Shown in pieces: positions 49,723 through 59,434 of a stretch of DNA of 64,000 nt. The stretch is from Geminicoccaceae bacterium (GTDB lineage: Bacteria > Pseudomonadota > Alphaproteobacteria > Geminicoccales > Geminicoccaceae). Within the stretch, counting starts at the first letter, position 1. Every line of letters begins with the position of its first letter. The notes beneath the pieces are model-generated. The model ran no database searches. It saw only the letters and a program-made list of their open reading frames with translations, and was not told the origin of the DNA. Position numbers and translations under genes: made by a program. Where the stretch lies: positions 565,501 to 629,500 of the forward strand of contig AP024683.1 of the NCBI GenBank assembly GCA_025999455.1, read 5' to 3'.

Positions 49723-51084
49723 GTGTCGCGCGCGCCGCTTTCGATCGTCGTTCTCGCCGCCGGCAAGGGCACGAGGATGCGGAACGGTCGACCCAAGGTG
49801 CTGCACCCGCTGGCGGGCTGGCCCCTGATCCGCCACGTCTTGGCGACCGCGCGAAGTCTCGAACCCGATCGTCTCGTCGTGGTGCTTGCGCCGGCGATGG
49901 ACGAGGTCGTAGCCGAAGTTCGAAGGTCCGCCGCCGACGCGGAGATCGTCGTGCAGGACCCACCGCTCGGCACGGGTCACGCCGTCGCGGTGGCATGCCC
50001 GAAGCTCCCGCCCCAAGGGGCGGTGCTCGTGCTCTACGGGGACACACCGCTTTTGACCCGTCCGACCCTCGAGCGGTTGCTTTCCGCCCGTGAGGAAGCG
50101 GGCGCAGCGGTCGCCGTGCTCGCATTCAGACCACCCGATCCTTCGGGTTACGGTCGGCTGCGGTTCGAGGGTGACGAGCTCGTCGAGCTCGTCGAAGAGC
50201 GCCATGCCGATTCCCGTCTCAGGGTCGAAGGACTTTGCAATTCCGGCGTCATGGCTTTCGACGCGGCGCGACTGCCGATCCTCGTGGACGAACTCCCTTT
50301 GAGACAGGAAAAAAACGAGTATTACTTGACCGATACGGTGTCCCGGGCCGTCGCGACGGGTTGGCGGTGTCGAGCTGTCGAGGCGCCTTGGGCGGAAGGG
50401 CTCGGCGTCAACAGCCAACGCCAGCTCGCCGAGCTCGAACGGCTCTGGCAGGAGCGTCGGCGCGGCGAGCTCCTGGACGAGGGCGTCGTGATGCCCGCGC
50501 CGGAAACCGTGTTCCTCGCGGCCGACTGTCAGGTTGCGCCGGGTGCGGTCATCGAGCCCTACGTCGTGCTGGGTCCGGGCGTGCGGATCGGCGCCGCCGC
50601 GGTCATCCACTCGTTTTCGCATCTCGAATCGGCCGTGGTCGACGAGGGGGCGTCGGTCGGACCGTTCGCGCGGTTGCGACCCGGGACGGTTCTCGAGGCG
50701 GGGGCGCGCGTGGGCAATTTCGTCGAGACGAAGGCCACGCGGCTCGGCAAGGGGGCCAAGGCCAACCACTTGAGCTATTTGGGCGATGCGACGATCGGAG
50801 CGGCCGCCAACATCGGGGCCGGGACGATCACTTGCAATTACGACGGCTTCGCCAAGCACCGGACCGAGATCGGAGACGGTGCATTCATCGGTTCCAACAC
50901 GGCCCTCGTTGCGCCGGTGCGCGTCGGCAACGGCGCGATCGTCGGGGCCGGGAGCACGGTGACGGAGGATGTGCCGGACGACGCCTTGGCGATCGCCCGG
51001 GGGCGCCAGGCGACGAAACCGGGGCGCGCGGCCGAACTCCGCGCCCGCCTTCGTCGGGCGGCGCGCGAGCAGGGCCGGTCGTGA
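49723..51084 (+). CDS. glmU: Bifunctional UDP-N-acetylglucosamine pyrophosphorylase / glucosamine-1-phosphate acetyltransferase
   Basis: Makes UDP-GlcNAc for peptidoglycan and lipopolysaccharide. The uridyltransferase domain starts with VLAAGKGTRM and holds GTGHAV; the C-terminal left-handed beta-helix carries hexapeptide repeats and the acetyltransferase residues (VETKATRLGKGAKANHLSYLGD read as segments; NIGAGTITCNYDG). At 453 residues it is full length. GTG start with GGAGG upstream. It is not followed by glmS, its common neighbour. Confidence 0.97.
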   Translation: MSRAPLSIVVLAAGKGTRMRNGRPKVLHPLAGWPLIRHVLATARSLEPDRLVVVLAPAMDEVVAEVRRSAADAEIVVQDPPLGTGHAVAVACPKLPPQGAVLVLYGDTPLLTRPTLERLLSAREEAGAAVAVLAFRPPDPSGYGRLRFEGDELVELVEERHADSRLRVEGLCNSGVMAFDAARLPILVDELPLRQEKNEYYLTDTVSRAVATGWRCRAVEAPWAEGLGVNSQRQLAELERLWQERRRGELLDEGVVMPAPETVFLAADCQVAPGAVIEPYVVLGPGVRIGAAAVIHSFSHLESAVVDEGASVGPFARLRPGTVLEAGARVGNFVETKATRLGKGAKANHLSYLGDATIGAAANIGAGTITCNYDGFAKHRTEIGDGAFIGSNTALVAPVRVGNGAIVGAGSTVTEDVPDDALAIARGRQATKPGRAAELRARLRRAAREQGRS

Positions 51085-51139
51085 GCACTTTGCCAGCGCG
51101 GGATATCGTGGCATAGCCGCGCAAAACCGGGGAAACGCC

Positions 51140-52096
51140 ATGCTCCGCGCGCTCCTGCTCGCGTTCGGTCTGCTCGTGGCTGCCGCCGGTGCGGTGGCGG
51201 CCGATCCGCTCGCCGACATCAGGGCCGGGAACCAAGCCTTCGCCGACGGGAAACTGGAGCAGGCGGTCGCCGATTTCAGTCGGGCGATCGAAGGCGGAGG
51301 TTTGGATTCCGAAAGCCTCGCTCTGGCTCACAACAACCGAGGCGTGGTCCTGGGCGAGCTCGGAGATTTCGATCGGGCCATCCTGGATTACCAACGAGCC
51401 CTCGAGCTCAAGCCCGGCGATCCGAAGACGGTACGCAACCTGCGTATCGCCCACACCCGGCGGGGACTCGCCGCTGCTCGGAACGGTGACGTGGATCGCG
51501 CACTCGCCGATCTGAGCCGGGCGATCGAACTCGAGCCGGGACACCCCACGGCTTACGTTCGGCGCGCCGAACTTCGGCTCGAACGTGGCGACGTGCAGGC
51601 CGCCATCGACGATCTCGAGGCCGCGGTACGGGTCGCACCGGACAACAAGGAGGCGCGAACGCAGCTCGAGCGAGCGCGGGCCGCGCTCGCGAATCGCCCA
51701 CAGCCGACTGCAACGGCCGAAACCGCGTCTTCGGGGGCCGGAACCGCCGATTCGTCCACACCGACCGCGGGCGGTGTCGCTCCCGGCGAAAGGCCGGCAG
51801 CGGAGCCGACGTCCCGGGTGGCTGTGGCTCCGAGCAGTCCGCTCGCCGACCGTGAAAGCGCGGCGAGGGCGAGTTCCGACGGCGCAACATCCGGGCCACG
51901 TCTCCGCGTCACCAGCGACGTGTTCGTGCGCGCCGAGCCGGCTACGTCGAGTCCTGCCATCGGATCTCTTCGGCGCGGCGCCGAATTCACGCCGCGCGGC
52001 GAGGAGAGGGGTTGGTTCAAGGTCGAACTGGCCGACGGGAGGGCCGGCTGGGTCTATCGGCGCTTCGTCGAGCCCGTGGTCGGGGCTGCACAGTAG
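51140..52096 (+). CDS. Periplasmic TPR protein with C-terminal SH3-like domain
   Basis: A 318-residue secreted protein. After a signal peptide (1-21, cleavage after AVA) come three or four tetratricopeptide repeats (about 25-170, e.g. AHNNRGVVLGELGDFDRAILDYQRAL), a Thr/Ala/Pro-rich linker (about 180-255), and a bacterial SH3-type domain (RVTSDVFVRAEPATSSPAIG ... GWVYRRFVEP). The layout suits a scaffold that binds cell-wall or envelope partners. No specific function is known. It follows glmU by 55 bp with GGGGAAA before the ATG and may be in the same operon. Confidence 0.85.
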   Translation: MLRALLLAFGLLVAAAGAVAADPLADIRAGNQAFADGKLEQAVADFSRAIEGGGLDSESLALAHNNRGVVLGELGDFDRAILDYQRALELKPGDPKTVRNLRIAHTRRGLAAARNGDVDRALADLSRAIELEPGHPTAYVRRAELRLERGDVQAAIDDLEAAVRVAPDNKEARTQLERARAALANRPQPTATAETASSGAGTADSSTPTAGGVAPGERPAAEPTSRVAVAPSSPLADRESAARASSDGATSGPRLRVTSDVFVRAEPATSSPAIGSLRRGAEFTPRGEERGWFKVELADGRAGWVYRRFVEPVVGAAQ

Positions 52097-52268
52097 TTCG
52101 GCAGCGCGCTCTAGAAACCCTGGGTTGATGACCCTCGGCAACCTCTTCGCGCCGTCGCTCGACACGACCTTCAGCCTCGGTTAACCTGCCGCTGGCAAAA
52201 ACCGAGATAACCGCCGTCGTGGTCTCGGTATCGAGGTCGAAATCCATGACCCGCTCCAGGGGGTCGAG

Positions 52269-53474
52269 ATGGCCGTCCGCCGGCGAATTTCGGTTTTCGG
52301 GTTCCTCGCGGCCGTGGCGCTCGCCGCGGCCGAACCCGCCCGGGCGCAAACCCTGGCCTCGATCGTCGTCGAATATCCGAGTGGCCAAGTCCTTTCGGAA
52401 TCGGGGGCCGATGTGGTCACGTACCCGGCCTCACTCACGAAGATGATGACCCTGTATTTGACGTTCGAGGCACTGAAGAACGGTCGGATCGACATGGCGA
52501 CCCGGCTTCCGGTTTCCAAAGAAGCCGCGCGTCAGCCCCCCTCGAAACTGGGGTTGCGGCCCGGTTCGACGATCCGCGTCGACGACGCCATCCGCGCGCT
52601 GGCCGTGAAATCGGCCAACGACGTCGCTGTTGTCATCGCCGAGGGTCTGGGAGGTACGGAAGCCCGCTTCGCTCAACTCATGACGTACCGCGCACGCGAG
52701 CTGGGTATGACCCGCACCCGCTTCGTCAACGCTTCCGGCCTTCCCGACGAGGCTCAACGCACGACCGCCCGGGACATGGCGATACTCGCCACCCGTTTGT
52801 TGAGTGATTTTCCTGAATACTACGGATTTTTCGGGCTCGCCAATTTCGTTTGGCGAGGAAGAACCTATCATAATCACAACGTTCTCTTGAACACGTACCG
52901 TGGGATGGACGGCCTGAAGACCGGCTACATCAGGGCTTCGGGCTACAACTTGGCGGCCTCGGCGGTGCGCAACGGCCGAAGGCTCGTGGCCGTCGTCCTG
53001 GGCGGAGCGACGTCGGGAGCCCGAAACCGGGAAATGGTGCGGCTGCTCGACGAGGCCTTCGGGACCGGCCCAGCCTCGGAGAGTGTCACCGCCGCGGTCG
53101 GGCCCTCCACGGGGGCGAACAGCGCCGGCACCGCAGCAGCGCGAAAACCGGCTCGGCTTTCCGGGCCTCTCGAACAGCCGCAGCCGAACGCCAAGGCGGC
53201 TGTTCGCAAGGGTGGCAATTTCAGTGTCCAGCTCGGCGCGTTTCCCAGCCGGCGCGTGGCTGCGGAGACAGCGCGGCGGGCGGCGCGGACCGTACCGTCT
53301 TTGCGCGAAGGAAAAGTTTCGGTCGTTCCCGTGGGCTCGAAGACGAGGATGTACGCTGCGCGAGTGGAGGGCTTGAACCGGGCCGCGGCACAAGGTTCCT
53401 GCGAAAGCCTGAAGCGTGCTGGAAAGCCTTGCTTCGTCGTGGCACCACCGGAGAGAGCCGTCGGCTCACGTTGA
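52269..53474 (+). CDS. Penicillin-binding D-alanyl-D-alanine carboxypeptidase with C-terminal SPOR domain
   Basis: A 401-residue low-molecular-weight PBP (DacA-like) that trims pentapeptides in the periplasm. Signal peptide 1-26, then the three active-site motifs SLTK (55-58), SAN (115-117) and KTG (217-219). The usual PBP5 C-terminal amphipathic anchor is replaced by a linker and a SPOR domain (about 305-385, FSVQLGAFPSRRVAAETA), which binds denuded glycan strands at the septum. GGGGG precedes the ATG. It converges with thiL after 167 bp without an obvious terminator. Confidence 0.93.
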   Translation: MAVRRRISVFGFLAAVALAAAEPARAQTLASIVVEYPSGQVLSESGADVVTYPASLTKMMTLYLTFEALKNGRIDMATRLPVSKEAARQPPSKLGLRPGSTIRVDDAIRALAVKSANDVAVVIAEGLGGTEARFAQLMTYRARELGMTRTRFVNASGLPDEAQRTTARDMAILATRLLSDFPEYYGFFGLANFVWRGRTYHNHNVLLNTYRGMDGLKTGYIRASGYNLAASAVRNGRRLVAVVLGGATSGARNREMVRLLDEAFGTGPASESVTAAVGPSTGANSAGTAAARKPARLSGPLEQPQPNAKAAVRKGGNFSVQLGAFPSRRVAAETARRAARTVPSLREGKVSVVPVGSKTRMYAARVEGLNRAAAQGSCESLKRAGKPCFVVAPPERAVGSR

Positions 53475-53641
53475 AACGCGGCGTCGCGTCGATCTTCGTT
53501 CCAACACCGGCACACCCGCGCTCCGCAAGAGTTTGCCGCATCCGCGCGATCGGACCCCGAGGCTGCCGAACGGATCGGCCCCAGGGCGGCACGTTCCCAC
53601 CGAGGACGGGCGTGCAAGTCACAGAGCGCGGCCCGCGGCTA

Positions 53642-54601
53642 TCAAAAATGCCGCCAGCCCAGCCGATCGAGGACGAGCGGTCGGCCTCTGTGGTCGAGGA
53701 CTTCGAGCCCGGGTTCCTCACGCGTCCGGCCGATGACGGTCAGGGGAACATCCAAGGTCTCGGAAAGCTCCGAAAGCAGCGGTGCCTTCTCGGGCTCGAT
53801 CGTGAACAGGAGTTCGTAGTCGTCGCCCCCGGTGAGCGCGCCGAGACGAGCGCCCGGGAGGCCCCGCGCCGGCTCGGAAAGCGGCACGGCGGCGGCTTCG
53901 ATCCGAGCGCCCACTCCGGAAGCCTCGAGAACGTGGCCCAGGTCCGCGAGGAGACCATCCGAGATGTCGATCGCTGCGGTGGCGACGCCGCGAAGCGCTT
54001 TGCCCAAGGCGATCCGCGGCCGAGGCGTTCGATAACGTTCGATCAGAGGCATCGACACTTCTTCGGGCGCGGCCAAGCCCCGCAAGATCCGAAGACCCAA
54101 GGCCGCGTCGCCGAGCGTTCCCGAGACACAAACGAGCTGGCCCGGCCCGGCACCGTCTCGTCGGAGCGCACGACCGCTGGGCACGAGGCCCAGGATCGTC
54201 AGCGTGAAGAAAGCGGGTCCCGTGGTGGAAACGGTGTCGCCGCCGATCAGGTGGAGCCCGAATACGGTCTGGTCTCGCGCGAGCCCTCGGACGAAATCCT
54301 CGAGCCACGTCTCGGGAAGATCGGGAGGCCGCGCGATCAGCGTGAGATAGGCGAGCGGATCGGCACCCATCGCCGCGAGATCGCTGAGATTGACGCGCAA
54401 CAGCTTACCGGCGACGAGGTCCGGAGGATCGTCGGGTAAAAAATGAATCCCCGCCACGAGCGCATCCTTCGCGACGACGAGCTGATGCCCCGGCGGCACG
54501 TCGACCAAGGCAGCATCGTCGCGGAGGTTCAATGCGCCCGGAAACCCCGCTGCGAGGGGACGCAGAAGGTGGTCGATCAGCTCGAACTCACCGAGGCTCA
54601 A
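53642..54601 (-). CDS. thiL: Thiamine-monophosphate kinase
   Basis: Phosphorylates thiamine monophosphate to the diphosphate cofactor. At 319 residues it is standard length, opening LGEFELIDHLLRPL, with the metal sites DDAA, SDLAAMGA, GGDT and DISDGL, and the C-terminal GGDDYELL. The start is TTG overlapping the nusB stop (TTGA) with GAGG 8 nt upstream; longer reading would run back through nusB. It is last in the nrdR-rib-nusB-thiL series. Confidence 0.95.
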   Translation of the reverse strand: MSLGEFELIDHLLRPLAAGFPGALNLRDDAALVDVPPGHQLVVAKDALVAGIHFLPDDPPDLVAGKLLRVNLSDLAAMGADPLAYLTLIARPPDLPETWLEDFVRGLARDQTVFGLHLIGGDTVSTTGPAFFTLTILGLVPSGRALRRDGAGPGQLVCVSGTLGDAALGLRILRGLAAPEEVSMPLIERYRTPRPRIALGKALRGVATAAIDISDGLLADLGHVLEASGVGARIEAAAVPLSEPARGLPGARLGALTGGDDYELLFTIEPEKAPLLSELSETLDVPLTVIGRTREEPGLEVLDHRGRPLVLDRLGWRHF

Positions 54602-55083
54602 GGCGCACCTCGACCGGCTCGGAACCGACTGGCGATGCGATCGAGCACCGCGTGCACGAACCCGGGCTCGCCACCGCCCGAGAAAAGATGGGCGATTTCG
54701 ACATACTCGGTGATCGCGACCTTGGTGGGGACTTCGGGCAACGCGACGAGCTCGAAGGCCCCGGCCCGCAAAATCGCTCGCACGACGGCTCCGCAGCGCG
54801 ACAGGGTCCAACCCTGAGCGAGTGCGGATTCGAGCTCGGCGTCGAGCCGCGCGCGATCGGCCCACGCGCCTTCCAGAACCTTGCGGAACCATGCGGCGTC
54901 GAGCGGAGCGCCGTCACCCGCCTCGCCGTCGGCCGCCCGGGTGTGGAACTCCTCGGCCACCGCCGAAGGCTCGCCGCCGGCGAGTTCGAGCTGGTACAGG
55001 CCTTGGACGGCGGCCAGGCGTGCGGCCCGGCGCCGGGCCATCGCTTCCCGGGCCGCGGCCGGTGTTTCGCGACCGCTGCTCAC
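54598..55083 (-). CDS. nusB: Transcription antitermination factor NusB
   Basis: A 161-residue RNA-binding helical protein that with NusE promotes rRNA antitermination. It contains ARLAAVQGLYQLELAGG near the N-terminus and ELVALPEVPTKVAITEYVEIAHLF (as segments) in the C-terminal half. The GTG start overlaps the ribH stop (GTGA). Coupling with riboflavin genes is the usual arrangement in this class. Confidence 0.95.
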   Translation of the reverse strand: MSSGRETPAAAREAMARRRAARLAAVQGLYQLELAGGEPSAVAEEFHTRAADGEAGDGAPLDAAWFRKVLEGAWADRARLDAELESALAQGWTLSRCGAVVRAILRAGAFELVALPEVPTKVAITEYVEIAHLFSGGGEPGFVHAVLDRIASRFRAGRGAP

Positions 55084-55559
55084 CGCGTCGATCCCGCGAA
55101 AAGACGGGCGAGGGCCACGAGCGACAGCGCCGCTCGGGCCGCGTGGCCGCCCTTGTCCAAGCGGCTCGGATCGGCGCGTTCGAGCGCCTGGTCGAGGGTG
55201 TCGACCGTCAGGATCCCGTTGCCGATGGCGAGCCGTTCGCGAATGCCGAGCTCGACCAGGCCGCGGCAGCTCTCTCCCGCCACCAGATCGTAGTGCGACG
55301 TCTCGCCTCGGATCACGCAGCCCAGGGCCACGAACGCATCGAACCGGCCGGTTCGAGCGGCCATGGCGATGGCGGTCGGAATCTCTAGGGCACCCGGCAC
55401 CTCGGCGATCGAAGCGGAAGCGCCCGCACTCCGGAGCACCCGGTCCGCACCAGTCAGCAAGAGATCGGTGACTTGTCGATGGTACGGCGCGACCACGACG
55501 AGAACCGTGAGGGGACCGAGACCGGACGGCACCGCCAGCTCGTTCGGGGAACCCGCCAT
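55080..55559 (-). CDS. ribH: 6,7-dimethyl-8-ribityllumazine synthase
   Basis: Makes the lumazine precursor of riboflavin. It contains EVPGALEIPTAI, ALGCVIRGETSHYD and the catalytic histidine region TSHYDLVAG, with NGILTVDTLDQA. The ATG at 55559 shares one base with the ribB stop (TGATG); a TTG one codon upstream is also possible. 159 residues is normal. The C-terminus overlaps nusB by 4 bp. Confidence 0.96.
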   Translation of the reverse strand: MAGSPNELAVPSGLGPLTVLVVVAPYHRQVTDLLLTGADRVLRSAGASASIAEVPGALEIPTAIAMAARTGRFDAFVALGCVIRGETSHYDLVAGESCRGLVELGIRERLAIGNGILTVDTLDQALERADPSRLDKGGHAARAALSLVALARLFAGSTR

Positions 55560-56725
55560 CAAGAAGGCTCCTCGCAGCCGATGGGCCTCGTCTCCACGAC
55601 CCGCAAATCGTAACCTTGCAACCCGACGATGGTCCGCCCGGTATTCGACAGCAGAATCATGTCACGAACACCGAGCGCTTTCAAAATCTGGGCGCCGATC
55701 CCATAGACCCGTAAATCTCTCGGGATGTCCGAGCTCCGACCCGTGAGTTCGGCTATTTTTTGGGACACACTCCGCGGCGACGGCTCTCGGAGAACGACGA
55801 CGACACCCCGACCAGCGCGGCCGATCAACTCCATCGCTCGGTGGAGCTGATCGCCACGGCCACTTTCGCCGGCACCCAGCAGGTCTTCGAGGATGTTGAC
55901 GGCGTGGACGCGGACGAGGACGGGCTCGGGCGTGGTGAGATCGCCCTTGACCAAAGCCACGTGCTCCACCCCGTCGAGCACGTTCGTGAAGACTTCGAGA
56001 CGGAAGTCTCCGCCCCAACGGCTGTGGAACGGCGCCGCGAATTCGCGTTCGACGAGCCGGTCGTGCCGCAAGCGATAGGCGATGAGGTCGGCGATCCTGC
56101 CGATTTTGAGACCGTGCCGCCGAGCGAAGCGCACGAGGTCGGGAAGGCGGGCCATCGTCCCGTCGTCGTTCATGACCTCGCAGATGACGCCCGACGGGTC
56201 GAGCCCGGCCAGACGCGCGATGTCCACCGCCGCTTCCGTGTGGCCCGCTCGAACGAGGACACCGCCGTCCCGCGCCATGAGCGGAAAGATGTGGCCGGGG
56301 CTGCAGAGGTCGTCGCGCCGGGTCGCGGGGTCGATCGCCACTTGGATGGTGCGGGCGCGATCGGCCGCGGAGATCCCGGTCGTGATCCCGTGGCGCGCCT
56401 CGATACTGACGGTGAACGCCGTGCTCCGTCGCGATTCGTTACCTTGGGCCATCAACGGCAAGCCGAGATGCTCGCAACGTTGCCTGGTCAGCGCGAGGCA
56501 AATGAGACCGCGGCCGTATCTGGCCATGAAGTTGATCACTTCTGCGTCGCAAAATTGCGCCGGAATGACCAGATCGCCTTCGTTCTCGCGATTCTCGTCG
56601 TCGACGAGCACGACCATACGGCCGCGCCGAGCGTCCTCGATGATTTCTTCGATCGTCGCGATGGGCGAGCTGTCGGCGTCCGCCTCGCGCAACTCGTGGT
56701 CAGTCACGGAGGGCTCCGAACCCAT
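55559..56725 (-). CDS. ribB: 3,4-dihydroxy-2-butanone-4-phosphate synthase fused to a degenerate GTP cyclohydrolase II domain
   Basis: The N-terminal domain (about 20-225) is a complete DHBP synthase: VLVDDENRENEGDLVIPA and HGITTGISAADRA, then RAGHTEAAVD. The C-terminal domain has the GTP cyclohydrolase II fold (VLVRVH..., AQILKALGVRDMILLSN) but lacks the three zinc cysteines expected in GDxxGSxRCDC; that stretch reads HAVNILEDLLGAGESGRG. The cyclohydrolase activity is therefore probably lost and another ribA is expected elsewhere. The start could be the ATG at 56725 (26-bp overlap with ribE) or a GTG at 56707 with a better Shine-Dalgarno. Confidence 0.94.
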   Translation of the reverse strand: MGSEPSVTDHELREADADSSPIATIEEIIEDARRGRMVVLVDDENRENEGDLVIPAQFCDAEVINFMARYGRGLICLALTRQRCEHLGLPLMAQGNESRRSTAFTVSIEARHGITTGISAADRARTIQVAIDPATRRDDLCSPGHIFPLMARDGGVLVRAGHTEAAVDIARLAGLDPSGVICEVMNDDGTMARLPDLVRFARRHGLKIGRIADLIAYRLRHDRLVEREFAAPFHSRWGGDFRLEVFTNVLDGVEHVALVKGDLTTPEPVLVRVHAVNILEDLLGAGESGRGDQLHRAMELIGRAGRGVVVVLREPSPRSVSQKIAELTGRSSDIPRDLRVYGIGAQILKALGVRDMILLSNTGRTIVGLQGYDLRVVETRPIGCEEPS

Positions 56726-57308
56726 GGTGAGCGAGCTGTCGAGCGACGTAACGCGCGAGCATATCGGCTTCCAGATTCACCCGATCGCCCGGTCTCCGTT
56801 CACCGAGCGTCGTGACCGACCAGGTGTGCGGGACGATCACCGTCGCGAAGCGATCGCCCGCGACTTCGGTCACCGTCAAGGACACCCCGTCGACGGCGAT
56901 CGAGCCTTTGACCGCGACCAGAGGGGCGAGGGTCGGTGGTAAGCTGAACACCATCCGGTGCCCACCCGGCTGATCTTCGATCGCCAAGATCTCGGCGACG
57001 CCGTCGACATGGCCGAAGACGAGATGGCCCCCGAGCTCGTCACCGAGGCGCAGCGAGCGCTCGAGGTTGATCCGCTCACCGGTCCGCCAGCCACCGAGCG
57101 TGGTTCGGGCCAGCGTTTCGGCCGACGCCTCGACGCGCCAACCGCGATCGGTGAATTCGACGAGCGTCAGGCAAATCCCGGCGTGGGCAACCGAGGCGCC
57201 GACCGTCAAGCCCTCCATCGGCGCGAGCGGCGCGATCTCGAGGGTGCGACCGAAGCCGTCGACGATGCTTTCGACCACGCCGAGGTGTGTCACGATACCG
57301 GTGAACAT
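56700..57308 (-). CDS. ribE: Riboflavin synthase alpha subunit
   Basis: Dismutates two lumazines to riboflavin. It is 202 residues with two lumazine-binding repeats: [12 protein letters not shown]... and the second beginning HLVFGHVDGVAEI, with VAVDGVSLTV in the second and the family SLTVTEV. The ATG lies inside ribD (19-bp overlap). Also known as ribC in some species; RibE is used for the alpha subunit here. Confidence 0.96.
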   Translation of the reverse strand: MFTGIVTHLGVVESIVDGFGRTLEIAPLAPMEGLTVGASVAHAGICLTLVEFTDRGWRVEASAETLARTTLGGWRTGERINLERSLRLGDELGGHLVFGHVDGVAEILAIEDQPGGHRMVFSLPPTLAPLVAVKGSIAVDGVSLTVTEVAGDRFATVIVPHTWSVTTLGERRPGDRVNLEADMLARYVARQLAHHGFGALRD

Positions 57309-58411
57309 CCCTCGCCTCTGGCCGGCTCCAGCACGAGCATCCGGTCGCTCGCAACTCGCCGTTCATCCACGAGAACCCATCGTGGGGCCGTAGCGGGACG
57401 CTCGATGCCCCACGCACCCACCAAGGCTACGCTGTCCTCGCCCAGCAAGATCGGCGCTTGAAACAGCACGAGCCGATCGACGAGACCGGCGCGGATGAAG
57501 GCCGTGGCCGTCTCCTTCCCCCCTTCGACGAGCAGGCGGGTGATACCCCGCTCGGCGAGGAGCGCCAAGGCGTCCGCGAGCCCGTCTCCGGTCGTTGCCG
57601 GCAACGGTTCGATGCGGACGCCACGTGATCGTAGCGCGACGGCGCGAGCGTCATCGCCCGGCGAACGCGTCACGACCCAGACCGGATGATCGCCCGCGGT
57701 TCGAACGAGGCGGCTGTCGGGCGGCAGGCGCAGACGGCGGTCGAGGACGACGCGCACGGGCGATCGACCGGAAAGGCCCGGCACGCGGCAGGTGAGCTCC
57801 GGATCGTCGGCGAGGACCGTCCCGCTGCCCACCAAGATGGCATCGTGTTCGGACCGCAAACGGTGGGCCCAGAGGCGAGCCGCCTCCCCACTGATCCACC
57901 GGCCGACACCCGATCCGGAAGCGATCCGCCCGTCGAGACTGATCGCGGCCTTGAGCGTGACCATGGGCCGTCCGAGCCGCAATCGCGCGAGAAACCCCGC
58001 ATGCGCGCGGCGAGCCTCCGCTTCGAGACAGCCGAGCTCGACGGCGACGCCCGCTGCACGGAGGACCGCCAAGCCACGACCGTCCACGCGCGGATCGGGA
58101 TCTCGCATCGCGACGACCACGCGGCCGACGCCCGCTGCGATCAGCGCGTCGCAACAGGGCGGGGTGTGGCCGTGATGCGCGCAGGGCTCCAAGGTGACAT
58201 AGGCGGTGGCGCCTCTAGCGGCGGGTCCGGCGCGGGCCAAGGCAACGGTTTCGGCATGCGGTCTGCCACCGGCTCCGGTCCAACCTCGTCCGACGATCCG
58301 CCCGTCACGGACGATCACGCAACCCACGGCCGGGTTCGGCCAAGCCGATCCGAAGGCGCGCTCGCCCAAGGCCAGCGCCACGCGCATGTAACGCGCATCC
58401 TCCGATCTCAT
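57290..58411 (-). CDS. ribD: Bifunctional diaminohydroxyphosphoribosylaminopyrimidine deaminase / reductase
   Basis: Carries out steps 2 and 3 of riboflavin synthesis. The N-terminal zinc deaminase has H52-A-E54, C77 and C86 ([11 protein letters not shown]); the C-terminal reductase has [11 protein letters not shown] and a conserved GG motif ([10 protein letters not shown]). At 373 residues it is complete. It overlaps nrdR (ATGA) upstream and ribE downstream. Confidence 0.96.
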   Translation of the reverse strand: MRSEDARYMRVALALGERAFGSAWPNPAVGCVIVRDGRIVGRGWTGAGGRPHAETVALARAGPAARGATAYVTLEPCAHHGHTPPCCDALIAAGVGRVVVAMRDPDPRVDGRGLAVLRAAGVAVELGCLEAEARRAHAGFLARLRLGRPMVTLKAAISLDGRIASGSGVGRWISGEAARLWAHRLRSEHDAILVGSGTVLADDPELTCRVPGLSGRSPVRVVLDRRLRLPPDSRLVRTAGDHPVWVVTRSPGDDARAVALRSRGVRIEPLPATTGDGLADALALLAERGITRLLVEGGKETATAFIRAGLVDRLVLFQAPILLGEDSVALVGAWGIERPATAPRWVLVDERRVASDRMLVLEPARGEGCSPVS

Positions 58412-58884
58412 CGGGATCCGCCCGTGGCCGGCTCCTTTTCCGGCAGATGGCGGATGAACTCCTCGAAGTCGCGCGCCGTCGCGAAATCTTTGTACACGCT
58501 CGCGAACCGTACGTAGGCGACATGATCGAGATGGGCCAAGTGGGCCATCGCCAGCTCGCCGATGCGGGTCGACGGGATTTCGCTTTCCCCGCTCTGTTCC
58601 AACTCTCGGACGATTTGGTTCACGAGGCGTTCGATTTGTTCCTCGTCGATCCCACGTTTTCGCGTGGCGATGCGGAGGGACCGGGCGAGCTTGTCCCGAT
58701 CGAACGGCACGCGCCGGCCGTCTTTCTTGACGACGACGAGCTCACGCAGTTGGACCCGCTCGAGTGTCGTGAAACGGGCGCCACACTTGACGCAATGCCG
58801 CCGCCGGCGGATGACGGAGCCTTCCTCGACCGGGCGGGAATCTTTGACCTGAGTGTCCTCGGAACCGCAGAACGGGCAGCGCAT
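58408..58884 (-). CDS. nrdR: Transcriptional repressor NrdR
   Basis: A 158-residue ATP/dATP-sensing repressor of ribonucleotide reductase genes. The zinc ribbon uses C3, C6, C31 and C34 ([16 protein letters not shown]), followed by an ATP-cone domain (about 49-140, [17 protein letters not shown]). It is the first gene of the nrdR-ribDEBH-nusB-thiL series. The nrd genes it regulates are not in the window. Confidence 0.97.
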   Translation of the reverse strand: MRCPFCGSEDTQVKDSRPVEEGSVIRRRRHCVKCGARFTTLERVQLRELVVVKKDGRRVPFDRDKLARSLRIATRKRGIDEEQIERLVNQIVRELEQSGESEIPSTRIGELAMAHLAHLDHVAYVRFASVYKDFATARDFEEFIRHLPEKEPATGGSR

Positions 58885-58973
58885 GCGCGAATCCGAGTGG
58901 GAGCGGGCTCGTCGCGACGTCTAGCCCACCCGTGGGCCGGCGGCAAAGCGGGGGAGGAGCGCCGCTGCCTCGG

Positions 58974-59405
58974 TCAGCCGAGCTTCGCGACCCGGCGAGC
59001 GTGGCGACCGCCGGCGAACGGCGTGTCGAGGAACGTCGCGAGACAGTCTCGGGCCGTCGCCTCACCGACGATCCGGCCGCCGAGGACGAGGACGTTCGCG
59101 TCGTTGTGCTCGCGTGCGAGCCGCGTGGTCGTCACGTCGTGGCAGAGCGCGGCCCGGACGTGCCGGTGGCGATTGGCGGCGATCGCGATGCCGATCCCCG
59201 TCCCGCAGACGAGAACGCCCCGCTGCGCTCGGCCCTCGGCGAGGGCTGCCGCCACCGCATTCGCCTGATCCGGGTAATCGGCGGGCTCGGCCGAATAGGT
59301 ACCGAGGTCGAGGATGTCGAGCCCTCGTTCGGCGAGCATCTCTTTGAGCTTCTCTTTGAGCGCGTACCCCGCGTGGTCGGCGGCGAGCGCGATCGTCTCC
59401 GGCAA
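58974..59405 (-). CDS. rpiB: Ribose 5-phosphate isomerase B
   Basis: Interconverts ribose and ribulose 5-phosphate (or allose phosphates). The RpiB signature is present: D10-H11 (LAADHAGYALK), C67 in VCGTGIGIAIAANR, and the phosphate-binding arginines toward the C-terminus. The start is TTG with GGGGAGG 7 nt upstream, giving 143 residues; longer reading runs into the next gene. In many alphaproteobacteria rpiB is followed by glyA then nrdR; glyA is absent here. Confidence 0.92.
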   Translation of the reverse strand: MPETIALAADHAGYALKEKLKEMLAERGLDILDLGTYSAEPADYPDQANAVAAALAEGRAQRGVLVCGTGIGIAIAANRHRHVRAALCHDVTTTRLAREHNDANVLVLGGRIVGEATARDCLATFLDTPFAGGRHARRVAKLG

Positions 59406-59434
59406 GGAAGGTCCTCCCCAGGCTCCGGCGCGCC

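Noticed and set aside
52176-52206. Inverted repeat CTCGGTT/AACCGAG upstream of the carboxypeptidase gene
   Set aside because: Long loop and no other supporting signal; could be chance.
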